64,000 nucleotides of DNA from Osedax fenrisi. Taxonomy: Eukaryota; Annelida; Polychaeta; Sabellida; Siboglinidae. How positions within the stretch are numbered: the first letter of the stretch is position 1; the number at the start of each line of letters is the position of its first letter. A program made the translations under genes and the position numbers. Of the stretch, positions 49,510 through 60,918 are shown in pieces. Below the pieces are notes generated by a model. That model did no database searches, was not told the DNA's origin, and saw only the letters and a program-made list of their open reading frames with translations. The stretch is from positions 106,607,612-106,671,611 of the forward strand of contig OZ025239.1 of NCBI GenBank assembly GCA_964019155.1, in the 5' to 3' direction.

Positions 49510-52500
49510 CAGTAAATAAGTTTTAGGAATTTTTTTGTAATACTTTATAATAATGTAAAGAATGTAAAATATTTGTTCAAACTGAAATGTTAGTTTAATT
49601 ACTAATTTTTATATAAGTGTCAATAAAGAGAAATAAAACAAAGAAGTATAATCAAGTATACAAGAAAAAAGATTCAATACAAAATGTTTATGTAATTAAA
49701 AATAAAGTCAAATAATATTATTAGTCAGAGGGAAATAAAAAATACTAAAGAAAATACTAAAGAAAAAAGAAATACCTAACAGTTTTTTTTAATTTTATTA
49801 TTTTTATATAAACGTCAATTAAAAAGAAAGAAAACATGAAAGTAAATTCAAATATAAAATGCAAAAATTCAGTAAAATAATATTATTAATGTCGGGGAAA
49901 TAAAATATTGTAAAGTAAAACACTCAAAAGTATTAATTTTTTTTTAATTTTTACATAAACGTCAAAAAATTAAAATAAGAATAAAATGTGGATCTTAGTA
50001 TATAATACAATATTAGATAAAAGACATGATAAAAGATATAAAATTAGAAAAATGAGATTTAGATTATAAGTATACTGAGTAAGAAGATAACAAATGTGTA
50101 TACATACGTTTCCTGAATAATTTATAATTTGAAATATTTTTTAAAATATTATCAAGCTTATTCCAGGTAATTGGTCCAATGTATATTAATGTTCTTCTGC
50201 ATAGTTCTTTTTTGAAATTAATAATTGAGAAATTATTTATGCTCCTAGTGTTGTGAGATGATGAAGTTACAGAAAAAAATGCATTTGTTATAACAGGATG
50301 AAGATCATTGAAAATTTTAAACATAAATTCACATGTACTTATATATGTAATTTCATTTATTTTTAATAAAGAATTATCAATAAATAGTCCATTAGTATGA
50401 TGTAAAAAATGTTTTTTACATATAATTCTTATCATTCGCTTTTGAAGAATATATATGCATGATACATTAGATTTATATGTATTTCCCCAAAATATGTTAC
50501 AATACTTTATATGAGGCAAGAATATGGAATTATATATATGAAGTAATGCTTTTTTATTTATTAATTTGGAAATAATGTTGGTAATCCATATGATTTTTTT
50601 TAGTTTTGATTTTAAAAACAAGATATGTTGTTTCCAGTTTAATATATCGTCTATAATTACGCCTAAAAATTTATAAAATGTAACTCTTTCAATATTTCTG
50701 TTATTTAAATTTATATTTATAATAGTTCTTGAATTAATAGACATAAAGCAAGTTTTATTTAAATTTAATGATAACCTATTATATATTAACCATTTATTAA
50801 TATTTTTTAATTCAGTTTGACAAATATAATTAAGTAATTCGGCTGATGTATTTTCAAAATATAAAGTAGTATCATCTGCGAACATGGTAAACTTACATAA
50901 AGAAGATGATTATGTAATATCATTAATATAAATTAAAAATAAAATGGGTCCTAGGATGGTGCCTTGGGGTACACCAGTTATGACTTTTAGTTTATCTGAA
51001 ATTACATCATTATATATACACTGTTGATATCTATTTGTTAAATAGCTCATTATCCAGTTAAGTGCAATGCCTCGTACTCCAATATTTTTTAATTTAAAAA
51101 GTAATATTCTGTGATTAACTGTGTCAAATGCTTTTTTTAAATCAATAAAGATTATTGCGCCAACATTGTTATTATTAAAACAGGTACTGATTTGTGACTG
51201 GAGGTTAAATATTGCATGTGATGTACTGTATCCTTTCCTAAAACCAAATTGAGAAGGAGATAATATATTAAAAGATGATAAAAAACTATAAAAGCGAGAA
51301 TAAAATATTTTTTCTAAAATCTTTGCGAATTGACAGGTGAGAGAAATTGGACGATAGTTATTAAAAAATGTATCATCACCAGTTTTGTGTAAAGGGATAA
51401 TATTTGATAATTTTAAGAAATCCGGTACAACGCCTGATTCAAAAGATAAATTTACAAGAAAAACAAATGGATAAACCAATACAGGAAAAATACATTTAAG
51501 TAACTGCATGGATATGCCATAATGATCTCTTGATTTTTTTGGTTTGAATTCATTTAATACTTTAATAATTTCCTCTGAACTTACTGGTGTTAAAAAAAAA
51601 CTATGTATATTAGGTTCAGGTAAAAAGAATTTAAAGTCATCATCATTACAATTATTTATATTATTATCTAAATTAGAACCAATGTCTCTAAAAAAATAAT
51701 TAAATTCATTAGCAATTTGTTTAGAATCAACAATATTCACATTATTTACATTAAAATTGTCAGGTAGTTGTTTGAATTTTTTTTTAACATTAAGTAAATT
51801 ATTTAGTACATTCCATGTATTTTTTGTATCAGAGCAATTTTTTAACAGATTTGAATAATACTTTTTCTTAGCTTCTCGAACTAAAGATGTTGTATTATTT
51901 TTAAAAATTTTGTAAATAAATAAGTCATTTTCAGATTTAGATATTTTATATTTTTTATATAATATCTGTTTTTTTCTACAAGCCTTTTTAAGATCTCGAG
52001 TATTCCATGGAATGAGTTTATTTTTGTGGGAGGCTTTATTAATTTTTGGACAGTATCTATTAAAATTTAAGATAAAGTATTCCAAGAATAAATTCCAAGA
52101 TTTTTCTGTATCGTTAGTTTTTATGAATTCCCAGTTTGTTTTTTTTTTAAATTTCAAACAGATTAAACATGGTTCTATCATTAATTTGATTTTGTTTGAT
52201 TTTAGTAGATTTAACTTTATCTTGAGGTTTGGTAGACAATTGTAAATTTAAAACAATTGGAAAATGGTCAGATATATCTGAAATAATTATTCCTGAAAAT
52301 CTTTTCATATTAAGATTAAAATTTGTAAATATATTATCAATTATAGATGAAGAATTATGTTTAGTGTCGATTCTAGTTGGACGATTAATTAGATGGGAAC
52401 AACCTAGTGAAATCATCGTATCAAAAAAGGTATTAGCCACTTTATTTGTATTTATATGCACTAGATCAATATTAAAGTCACAACAGATAATCATTTTTTT

Positions 52501-55500
52501 ATCATTACTAACATGTTGCTGAAAATTATTTATCAAGAAATCAATAAATGTAGAGTGAGCTATTTTTTCTAAAGTAGGAGAAAAATATATTGTACTGAAA
52601 ATAATATAAATAGGCACATATATGAAATGTATGATGTACAAAATATAAAATAGAAATAAATCTATTCAAGAAAATTGTATAGAATGTAAAATCATATATT
52701 GGAAATAATATTGTTATGTAATCAAATTTAAAATATAAACTTTAATGAACACAAAAAAAATGTATTTATTTAAATCATTATCAAAGTAAAATGAAATACA
52801 CAGCAAATCAATTAAGTCTTTAATATCAATAGTGAATGAAATTTATATATAATATAAATAAATATATTTATATAGTGAAAAAACTCAAGAAAAACTGTAT
52901 TAGAATATGTATGTGACTAATGATAACCATATATATACATCAATATGTAATACCAAAATAAATAAATTATATATAATGTTTATTATTAATATATAATACC
53001 TAATAGATACATATATATATGAAATTAAATTATTTACTTCTATATATAATACTAACATAAATAAATTCTACAAATCATTTAAATTGTTTCTATATTACAT
53101 ACAATAAATATATATATGAAAATTCAATTCAATAGAAGATATATAAAATTATTTTAAATTAAATTATTTGCATCTATATATAATACTATAATAAATAAAT
53201 TCTACAAATTATTTATTATTTCTATAATACATATAATAAATATATATGAAATTAAATTCAATAGAAGATATATAATAAATGTATATAAAACTAAAATGTA
53301 CATAAAAAAGTATAAAGCAATTGAAGAAAAACAAACAGAAAATCACTGATGCATGAAATATTATATAGAAAAATGTCAATACAAAATTAATAACTATAGA
53401 AAAAGCAATCAAATAAGGTGTAAATAAATATATATCAATAAAATAAATATATTAATGTAAAGTTAATAAATTAAGTTTAAATAATATATGAATTATAAAT
53501 ATGTATTACTTATCTGAATAATGATATTACTTGATTTTAAAAGAGATAAAAATATACGTCTTATAATAAAATATATGTAAACAGGAAGTGATTTAATTGT
53601 ATTATTAAATTATCCCCTTACGAATGAGGAGTCAACCAGGTCCAACTTTTAATGACATTAACTCATTATGTAGCGTCATATTCCTCAATTTATATTTAAT
53701 TAAAATAATTATTTATAATATCATATATAATTACCTTCACAACGATATCCAGTCTTTCCAATATTACTATAACATGTATATACTCCTAATTCAATTTTAC
53801 AAGTACCTAGATTGCAAGGATTTGGGTGACAAGGACCTGAAAAGAGAATTTGTTATAAATGAATATTAATTTATTATATTCATATATTTTATATTTGTAT
53901 TAATACCAACTAGGGCCACAAGTTGCGATAGATGTTGATGGATTTACTTCACAGTTGTGACACGTTGGGGCTGGCCTTTCAGTAATAGCACCTCTAGTTG
54001 GGTCACAATCTCCAGAAGTACAGGCAACGCATGTCAACAGAGTAGTACAATCTTGAGAGAGATATTCAGGTGATCCAATCTATTTTTAAATAAAATTTTA
54101 ATTATATTACATATTAACTAATAATTAATAATTCATTAAATATCAACTATATATAATTTAATAGTAACATTTGTAGTGATTCCATCTAAATCAGTACATT
54201 GGCAAGATGCACGAGGAACACATACTCCATTCATAACGACTTCATTTGCATTACAAAGACAAGATTCAACACTAATATCCATACAATCATAATCCACAAC
54301 GATATTTGAGCAAGTTGGAATACATTCAGGGGAAGTATTTCCGTAAAGGGTAGATGGAGAGCATGTATCTGTAATTAATTATATTTAATAATTAATTTAA
54401 ATAGTTCACAATAAATTTGTTAAAATATAAAATAAAATAATAATTTATTTTATGTTAATTTAAATGAATCTTAAAATTAGTACTTTAAAAATTAAAATTA
54501 ATATATCATTTATTTGAAATGTTCACTACAATTATAATTATAGTATGGCTTATCAATAATAAATAATGCTAAATGCCATAATAATGTTCTAAATATAACT
54601 ATACATCTACTTTTTATTTTTCATATATAACTATCAAATAACATGATTATATCTCCTAAAAAATCCTTCAAAAAGGCTATGTTACTTCTGTTAAGATAAT
54701 ATAATTTTACTAATAGCATCTAATCGAAAACCAAATCCTCCAACGTTCATGTATTCAGTAAAAGTAATTAAGATAGTCACTTTATAGATATATAGCCTCG
54801 AAATTAATCACAATTCTAGTTATCTCATTAGTTGACTTCTTCCTTGATACGTCAATTTTCTGCTAAATCAAATGCCTCACTAAATCATAGAATACAATAT
54901 TCCATATTCATAACCTTCTATCTAAATTATATAGAAAACTCTAATATCACTTTTCACTAAACATATCCTATATGACTACCCTTTTAACTAAAATGTAAAC
55001 CCAATTATCTATCCTCATTCATAAAACTAAATGTAATTTCCTCTATCCGCATATTTGATATATTTCGAATATACGCCATTATACGTCATTATAGTGGTCC
55101 AACCATTATCAACATGCAAAATGCGTAATTATCTCTAAGAATATTATAAAAATATATTTAAATTATGGGACCACCATCTGAAACTCCCTTAATTTTACAA
55201 TATTATCCATTAGTTCAAAACAATTCTTATTATATCCTACTTATTATTTAAACTATTCCTCCGTCCCATATAAACTAGAATATTCTGTCTATATTCATTA
55301 CATATATCAATATTGACATTCAACTTATAAAAATATTACATATTCTTTGTCGGAAATTATTTTCCATTTATATATTATTCTTTTAATTTTAATTGTATTA
55401 TTAAATTATTCCCATATCTGTGAAAGGGCCAATACGTTCCTACTTATAATGTCAATAAATCATTATTAATCGCCATATTCCTCAAATTATATTTAATTAA

Positions 55501-58500
55501 AATAATAATTTATCATATCATAATACCTTGACAACGATCTCCAGTATGTCCAATACTACAAGTACATGTAACTACTCCTGATGCATGTGTGCAAGTGCCT
55601 CCATTGCAAGGATTTGGGTCGCAAGGATCTGAAAAAAAATAAATTATTAGTTATGAATGAATATTAATTTATTATTTTGATATATTTTATATATTTGTGA
55701 TAATACCAACTAGGATTACAAGTTGCGATAAATGTTGATGGATTTACTTCACAGTTGTGACACATTGGGGCTGGCCTTGTAGTAATATCACCTCTAGTTG
55801 GGTCACATACTCCAGAAGTACAAGCAACGCATGTTCTAAGAGTAGTACAATCTTGAGAGAGATATTCAGGTGATCCAATCTATTTTTAAATAAAAATTTT
55901 AATTATATTACATATTAACTAATAATTAATAATTTATTAAATATCAACTTTATATAATTTAATAGTAACATTTGTAGTGATTCCATCTGAATCAGTACAT
56001 TGGCAAGATGAACGAGGGATACAGTCTCCATCAAAAACAACTTCATTTTCATTACAAGGACACGATTCTCTAGTATTGGTCTTACAACTAGCATCCACAT
56101 CGGGATTCGAACAAGTAGGGACACATGCAGGAGAAGTCTTTTGGTAAAGAGTGGATGGACGGCAATCGTCTATAATAATATATTTTTATAATTTATTTGA
56201 ATATATTTTATAATATTTAATAATAATAATAAATATAATGGTGTTAAATATATAAAATAAAATAATATTTTATTTTATGATTAATTTAAATAAATCTTAT
56301 AATAATTATGCTACATATAATAAAGTAATAATATATTTAATAAGTATACTACAATTATTATTTTATTATTAGATCATCTCTAATTAACTAGTTTTAAATA
56401 CCTTAATAATATATTTATAAACATAACAATATATATTTCTTATTTACCATTTATTATTCTTAAATAACATAATTATACCTCCCATAAATTCTTTCAAAAA
56501 TCTATGTTTCTTCTATAATCATAAATAATATATTACTAATCGTTTAATATCTATTACAAAATCCTCCAACTTTTATCTATTCAAAATACAAAACATATAG
56601 AAGTTATTTACTAGAAATATAGCGAAGACGTTAATTAATTCTAGTACTTTGATGATTCGACTTATTCATTGATTCATCTACCTCCTAAATAAAATTCTCT
56701 GCTAAATCATATCATCCAATCTTACATAATTACTATATTTTATCTAAATGTCATCCACTAATATGATAGCACCTCTTAACAATTATATCATATAAGACTA
56801 CCATTATATCGAAGATGTAAACTAATTTTCCTCTTCTCATTCATACACCTTTATTAGTATCCCCTAAGTTTATATCTGATATATGTCAACGATACAACAT
56901 CAAACTCATTTTAAACTTTCTACATATTATCTGAACTTTTTTTAAATATGTTTAAATTATGATGGTATGCTCTAAAATTCCCTCTTTTTTAAAATAATAT
57001 CTATTAGTTCCTAGAAATTCAACTTATATCCTACTTATTCTTTTCATTATTTCTCAATCTTAAAAAACTATAATTTATCTGTGTATATTTATTATATGTA
57101 TGCGTATTTTCCTTAAATTTTTGATAAAACATTCTATTTCTCGAAAAATATTGTCCGTTAAAATATTATTCTTTTAGTTTTAATTGTATTATTAAATTAT
57201 CCCCATACGATTGAAGGGGTCAACCAGGTCCTACTTTTAATTACATTAAATCATTATTAATCGTAATCTTCCTACATTTATATTTAATTAAAATTATTAT
57301 TTATCATGTAATATATAATTACCTTCACAACGATCTCCAGTGTTTCCAATATTACAATAACATGTAAATACTCCTAATTCAATTTTACAAGTACCTAGAT
57401 TGCAAGGATTTGGGTGGCAAGGACCTGAAAAGAGAATTTGTTATAAATGAATATTAATTTATTATATTCATATATTTTATGTTTGTTATCAATACTAACT
57501 AGGGCCACAAGTTGCGATAGATGTTGAAGGATTTACTTCACAGTTGTGACACGTTGGGGCTGGCCTTTCAGTAATATCACCTCTAGTTGGGTCACATTCT
57601 CCAGAAGTACAGGCAACGCATGTCAACAGAGTAGTACAATCTTGAGAGAGATATTCAGGTGATCCAATCTATTTTTAATTAAAATTTTAATTATATTACA
57701 TATTAACTAATAATTAATAATTCATTAAATATCAACTATATATAATTTAATAGTAACATTTGTAGTGATTCCATCTGAATCAGTACATTGGCAAGATGCA
57801 CGAGGAACACATACTCCATTCATAACGACTTCATTTACATTACAAAGACAAGATTCAACACTAATATCCATACAATCATAATCCACAACGATATTTGAGC
57901 AAGTTGGAATACATTCAGGGGAAGTATTTCCGTAAAGGGTAGATGGAGAGCATGTATCTGTAATTAATTATATTTAATAATTAATTTAAATAGTTCACAA
58001 TAAATTTGTTAAAATATAAAATAAAATAATAATTTATTTTATGTTAATTTAAATGAATCTTAAAATTAGTACGTTAAAAATTAAAATAAATATATCATTT
58101 ATTTGAAATGTTCACTACAATTATAATTATAGTATGGCTTATCAATAATAAATAATGCTAAATGCTATAATAATGTTCTAAATATAACTATACATCTACT
58201 TTTTATTTTTCATATATAACTATCAAATAACATGATTATATCTCCTAAAAAATCCTTCAAAAAGGCTATGTTACTTCTGTTAAGATAATATAATTTTACT
58301 AATAGCATCTAATCGAAAACCAAATCCTCCAACGTTCATGTATTCAGTAAAAGTAATTAAGAAAGTCACTTTATAGATATATAGCCTCGAAATTAATCAC
58401 AATTCTAGTTATCTCATTAGTTGACTTCTTCCTTGATGCGTCAATTTTCTGCTAAATCAAATGCCTCACTAAATCATAGAATACAATATTCCATATTCAT

Positions 58501-60918
58501 AACCTTCTATCTAAATTATATAGAAACTCTAATATCACTTTTCACTAAACATATCCTATATGACTACCCTTTTAACTAAGATGTAAACCCAATTATCTAT
58601 CCTCATTCGTAAAACTAAATGTAATTTCCTCTATCCGCATATTTGATATATTTCGAATATACGCCATTATACGTCATTATAGTGGTCCAACCATTATCAA
58701 CATGCTTTCGTAATTATCTCTAAGAATATTATAAAAATATATTTAAATTATGGGACCACCATCTGAAACTCCCTTAATTTTACAATATTATCCATTAGTT
58801 CAAAACAATTCTTATTATATCCTACTTATTATTTAAACTATTCCTCCGTACCATATAAACTAGAATATTCTGTCTATATTCATTACATGTATTAATATTG
58901 ACATTCAACTTATTAATATTACATATTCTTTGTCGGAAATTATTTTCCATTTATATATTATTCTTTTAATTTTAATTGTATTATTAAATTATTCCCATAC
59001 CTGTTAAAGGGCCAATACGTTCCTACTTATAATGTCAATAAATCATTATTAATCGCCATCTTCCTCAAATTATATTTAATTAAAATAATAATTTAGCATA
59101 TCATAATACCTTGACAACGATCTCCAGTATGTCCAATACTACAAGTACATGTAACTACTCCTGATGCATGTGTGCAAGTGCCTCCATTGCAAGTATTTGG
59201 ATCGCAAGGATCTGAAAAAAATAAATTATTAGTTATGAATGAATATTAATTTATTATTTTGATATATTTTATATATTTGTATTAATACCAACTAGGATTA
59301 CAAGTTGCGATAGATGTTGATGGATTTACTTCACAGTTGTGATACATTGGGGCTGGCCTTGTAGTAATATCACCTCTAGTTGGGTCACATTCTCCAGAAG
59401 TACAAGCAAAGCATGTTCTAAGAGTAGTACAATCTTGAGAGAGATATTCAGGTGATCCAATCTATTTTTAAATAAAAATTTAAAATATACATAATATAAT
59501 CTCATAAATATTAATCTATTCAATATTGAATATATATATATTTATACAATTTAATATTAACATTTGAAATAATTCCATCTGAATCAGTACATTGGCAAGA
59601 TGAACGAGGGATACAGTCTCCATCAAAAACAACTTCATTTTCATTACAAGGACACGATTCTCTAGTATTGGTCTTACAACTAGCATCCACATCGGGATTC
59701 GAACAAGTAGGGACACATACAGGAGAAGTATATCCGTAAAGAATTGGATGAACGGCAATCGTCTATAATAATATATTTTTATAATTTATTTGAATATATT
59801 TTATAATATTTAATAATAATAATAAATATAATGGTGTTAAATATATAAAATAAAATAATATTTTATTTTATGATTAATTTAAATAAATCTTATAATAATT
59901 ATGCTACATATAATAAAGTAATAATATATTTAATAAGTATACTACAATTATTATTTTATTATTAGATCATCTCTAATTAACTAGTTTTAAATACCTTAAT
60001 AATATATTTATAAACATAACAATATATATTTCTTATTTACCATATATTATTCTTAAATAACATAATTATACCTCCCATAAATTCTTTCAAAAATCTATGT
60101 TTCTTCTATAATCATAAATAATATATTACTAATCGTTTAATATCTATTACAAAATCCTCCAACTTTTATCTATTCAAAATACAAAACATATAGAAGTTAT
60201 TTACTAGAAATATAGCGAAGACGTTAATTAATTCTAGTACTTTGATGATTCGACTTATTCATTGATTCATCTACCTCCTAAATAAAATTCTCTACTAAAT
60301 CATATCATCCAATCTTACATATTTACTATATTTTATCTAAATGTCATCCACTAATATGATAGCACCTCTCAACAATTATATCATATATGACTACCATTAT
60401 ATCGAAGATGTAAACTAATTTTCCTCTTCTCATTCATACACCTTTATTAGTATCCCCTAAGTTTATATCTGATATATGTCAACGATACAACATCAAACTC
60501 ATTTTAAACTTTCTACATATTATCTGAACTTTGTTTAAATATGTTTAAATTATGATGGTATTCTCTAAAATTCCCTCTTTTTTAAAATAATATCTATTAG
60601 TTCCTAGAAATTCAACTTATATCCTACTTATTCTTTTCATTATTTCTCAATCTTAAAAAACTATAATTTATCTGTGTATATTTATTATATGTATGCGTAT
60701 TTTCCTTAAATTTTTGATATAACATTCTATTTCTCGAAAAATATTGTCCGTTAAAATATTATTCTTTTAGTTTTAATTGTATTATTAAATTATCCCCATA
60801 CGATTGAAGGGGTCAACCAGGTCCTACTTTTAATTACATTAAATCATTATTAATCGTAATCTTCCTACATTTATATTTAATTAAAATTATTATTTATCAT
60901 GTAATATATAATTACCTT
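43776..60918 (-). CDS. Extracellular mosaic protein gene, 3' part: TIL-like / Cys-rich / EGF cassettes, EGF, TSP1, chitin-binding-like, LamG-like
   Basis: A chain of 25 minus-strand exons and one 3-base exon remnant, read by eye, runs from the Gypsy insertion at 60919 to a TAA at 43776-43778. All predicted junctions agree in phase. The 5' part is an array of three exon types: T (TIL-like, 200 nt), V (Cys-rich, 169 nt) and E (EGF-like, 102 nt), each in two subtypes, ordered T'-V'-E2-T-V-E. The array is followed by one divergent EGF exon and exons for TSP1, two chitin-binding-like modules and a LamG-like domain. T starts with two bases and ends in phase 0, V is phase 0 to 1, and E is phase 1 to 1. 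A cassette can therefore be added or lost without breaking frame. The protein must be secreted or on the cell surface. The 5' end and signal peptide lie outside the window or were lost to the insertion. Function is inferred only as adhesion or matrix. Confidence 0.75.
44848..45314 (-). CDS. Two chitin-binding (peritrophin-A)-like exons
   Basis: Exon 45314-45105 encodes DCQWFYQCE, then HIQCSQCSIWNADKLSC, resembling the DC-x-x-FY-x-C ... C ... FN ... C pattern of peritrophin-A domains. Exon 44994-44848 (VCLYTAIKGD ... NGKVEKCPHGALFNEDECAC) matches the second half of such a domain (NG ... CP-G-FN ... C). The donor after 45105 (GTGTTA) is weak and chosen for phase. Chitin binding is a family expectation, not shown. 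Confidence 0.55.
45446..45724 (-). CDS. Thrombospondin type-1 repeat exon
   Basis: The exon holds CQWSPWSKYSHCDVHCG, then MRYRTCSNPAPSIGGKPCEG and ETRPC. This is a complete TSP1 repeat: W-x-x-W, the R-x-R-x-C layer, and the GG-x-x-C-x-G motif. Four more cysteines precede it (CELPNNC ... YCHGL). TSP1 repeats bind glycosaminoglycans and matrix proteins and are often C-mannosylated at W-x-x-W. Confidence 0.85.
45812..45916 (-). CDS. Divergent EGF-like exon at the end of the cassette array
   Basis: 105 nt encoding CHSNPCKHGECK, then ITCICDEGYYGERCN, with six cysteines in EGF order. Its sequence differs clearly from the E and E2 exons upstream although it occupies the same position in the T-V-E order. 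It seems to be the boundary exon not included in the array's homogenisation. Confidence 0.8.
46155..46612 (-). CDS. Cassette exons T and V, 3'-most copy
   Basis: T (46612-46413) encodes a TIL-like domain (CSPSTLYGNTSPECIPTC ... ESCLCN ... GVCVPRASCQC) with about nine cysteines, near the TIL family's ten. V (46323-46155) encodes a Cys-rich segment (DCTTLLTCVACTSGDC ... PTCHNCEVNPS ... TCGP) of no recognised family. The T donor is GTTACT and the V donor GTTAGT. Confidence 0.75.
46613..47495 (-). other. Cassette intron containing a long perfect hairpin
   Basis: The intron between E2 (47597-47496) and T (46612-46413) is homologous to those at 54369-55526 and 57958-59109. It is unique in carrying a second, inverted copy of a 97 bp stretch (46715-46913). 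No coding sequence. Confidence 0.7.
46715..46913. repeat. Perfect 97 bp inverted repeat with 5 nt spacer
   Basis: The left arm 46715-46811 starts CGTCAATTTTCTGC and ends ACTCTAATA. The right arm 46817-46913 is its exact reverse complement by eye, separated by AGTGA. In the two sister introns (near 54855-54950 and 58440-58535) only the left arm exists. Confidence 0.92.
47496..48145 (-). CDS. Cassette exons T', V' and E2 (third copy from the 5' side)
   Basis: T' is 48145-47946 (CRPSTLYQKTSRACVPTC ... RSSCQC), V' is 47847-47679 (CVACTSGECDPTRG ... PMCHNCEV), and E2 is 47597-47496 (CDPNPCNGGTCTHASG ... CTCSIGHTGDRC). All three are open with cysteines intact and join in phase. The donors are GTTAAT, GTTGGT and GTATTA. 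Confidence 0.75.
49478..49509 (-). repeat. 32 bp T run (A run in LINE sense)
   Basis: An uninterrupted homopolymer inside the LINE 3' UTR, about 400 bp before its end. It is absent from the truncated copy at 21146-21452, which begins after it. Confidence 0.85.
50064..52181 (-). pseudogene. LINE reverse transcriptase with one in-frame stop
   Basis: The frame includes SPSQFGFRKGYSTSHAI, FIDLKKAFDTVNHRIL, TGVPQGTILGPILFLIYIND, then a TAA at 50912-50910. It resumes in the same phase with MFADDTTLY (active site FADD) and a C-terminus ending RKRMYTHLLSSYSVYL. The only defects seen in RT are this TAA and, upstream, a frameshift at the A-rich run near 52150 that separates it from the endonuclease. 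Motif style is CR1/Jockey-like. Confidence 0.85.
52147..52641 (-). pseudogene. LINE endonuclease domain, C-terminal half
   Basis: CDFNIDLVHINTN, LINRPTRIDTKHNSSSIIDN and GIIISDISDHFPIVL are the conserved end of an AP-type LINE endonuclease (DFN, S-x-IDN, SDH). The first half, including the catalytic Glu motif, is missing, so the copy is truncated near 52600. Confidence 0.8.
53031..53280. repeat. Tandem repeat, about 125 bp unit
   Basis: Two adjacent units share AATAAATTCTACAAAT, AATAAATATATATATGAAA and CAATAGAAGATATATAA in the same order. A partial third unit lies just before 53031. It sits between the LINE and the resumed cassette intron. Confidence 0.6.
53735..54368 (-). CDS. Cassette exons T, V and E (second T-type copy)
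   Basis: T is 54368-54169, V is 54079-53911 and E is 53836-53735. The frames are open. In E one EGF cysteine is changed: the segment reads TCYSNIG where the sister exon at 57323-57424 reads TCYCNIG. That would leave an unpaired cysteine. The T exon has an Asp-to-... change near its end (CTDLDG instead of CTDSDG). Confidence 0.72.
55527..56169 (-). CDS. Cassette exons T', V' and E2 (second T'-type copy, chimeric T')
   Basis: T' is 56169-55970, V' is 55879-55711 and E2 is 55628-55527, all open. The 5' part of T' is of the T' subtype (RSSCQC). Its last ~40 bases and the following intron are of the T subtype (ATCACTACAAAT, then the GTTACT donor). The V' exon has CTSGVCDPT where the others have GEC. 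Confidence 0.72.
57323..57957 (-). CDS. Cassette exons T, V and E (first T-type copy)
   Basis: T is 57957-57758, V is 57668-57500 and E is 57424-57323. All are open with expected cysteines. E reads CHPNPCNLGTCKIELGVFTC, then CNIGNTGDRCE, a complete EGF pattern. This is the best-preserved T-V-E cassette. Confidence 0.75.
59110..59762 (-). pseudogene. Cassette exons T', V' and E2 (outermost copy, damaged)
   Basis: T' is 59762-59562 (201 nt instead of 200, so frameshifted near its start). V' is 59461-59293, with a Cys changed to Tyr at 59342-59344 (PMYHNC instead of PMCHNC). E2 is 59211-59110, with CDPNTC instead of CDPNPC. The splice sites look intact. This cassette lies next to the Gypsy insertion, and the damage fits loss of constraint at this end. 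Confidence 0.72.
60914..60918 (-). other. Exon E remnant and splice donor at the Gypsy insertion point
   Basis: In the sister copy at 57321 the sequence reads ATTACCTTCACAACG (donor, then E exon in reverse complement). Here it reads ATTACCTT and then the LTR start. Only three exon bases (60916-60918) and the GTAATT donor survive on this side. ACCTT may be the target-site duplication, to be confirmed beyond the window. Confidence 0.75.

Larger units (their letters stand above)
49081..52641 (-). mobile_element. 5'-truncated LINE in a cassette-gene intron
   Basis: The element runs on the minus strand from part of an endonuclease domain through RT to a 3' UTR ending AACCTAAATCTGA at 49081. The same 3' UTR occurs at 21146-21452. 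Compared with the sister intron at 56170-57322, extra DNA reaches from about 49081 to 53595, so the insertion may be larger than its recognised part. It has the same orientation as the host gene. Confidence 0.8.

Noticed and set aside
54369..55526. Repeated introns considered as separate mobile elements
   Set aside because: The copies are collinear with the duplicated exons and are part of the same tandem cassette.
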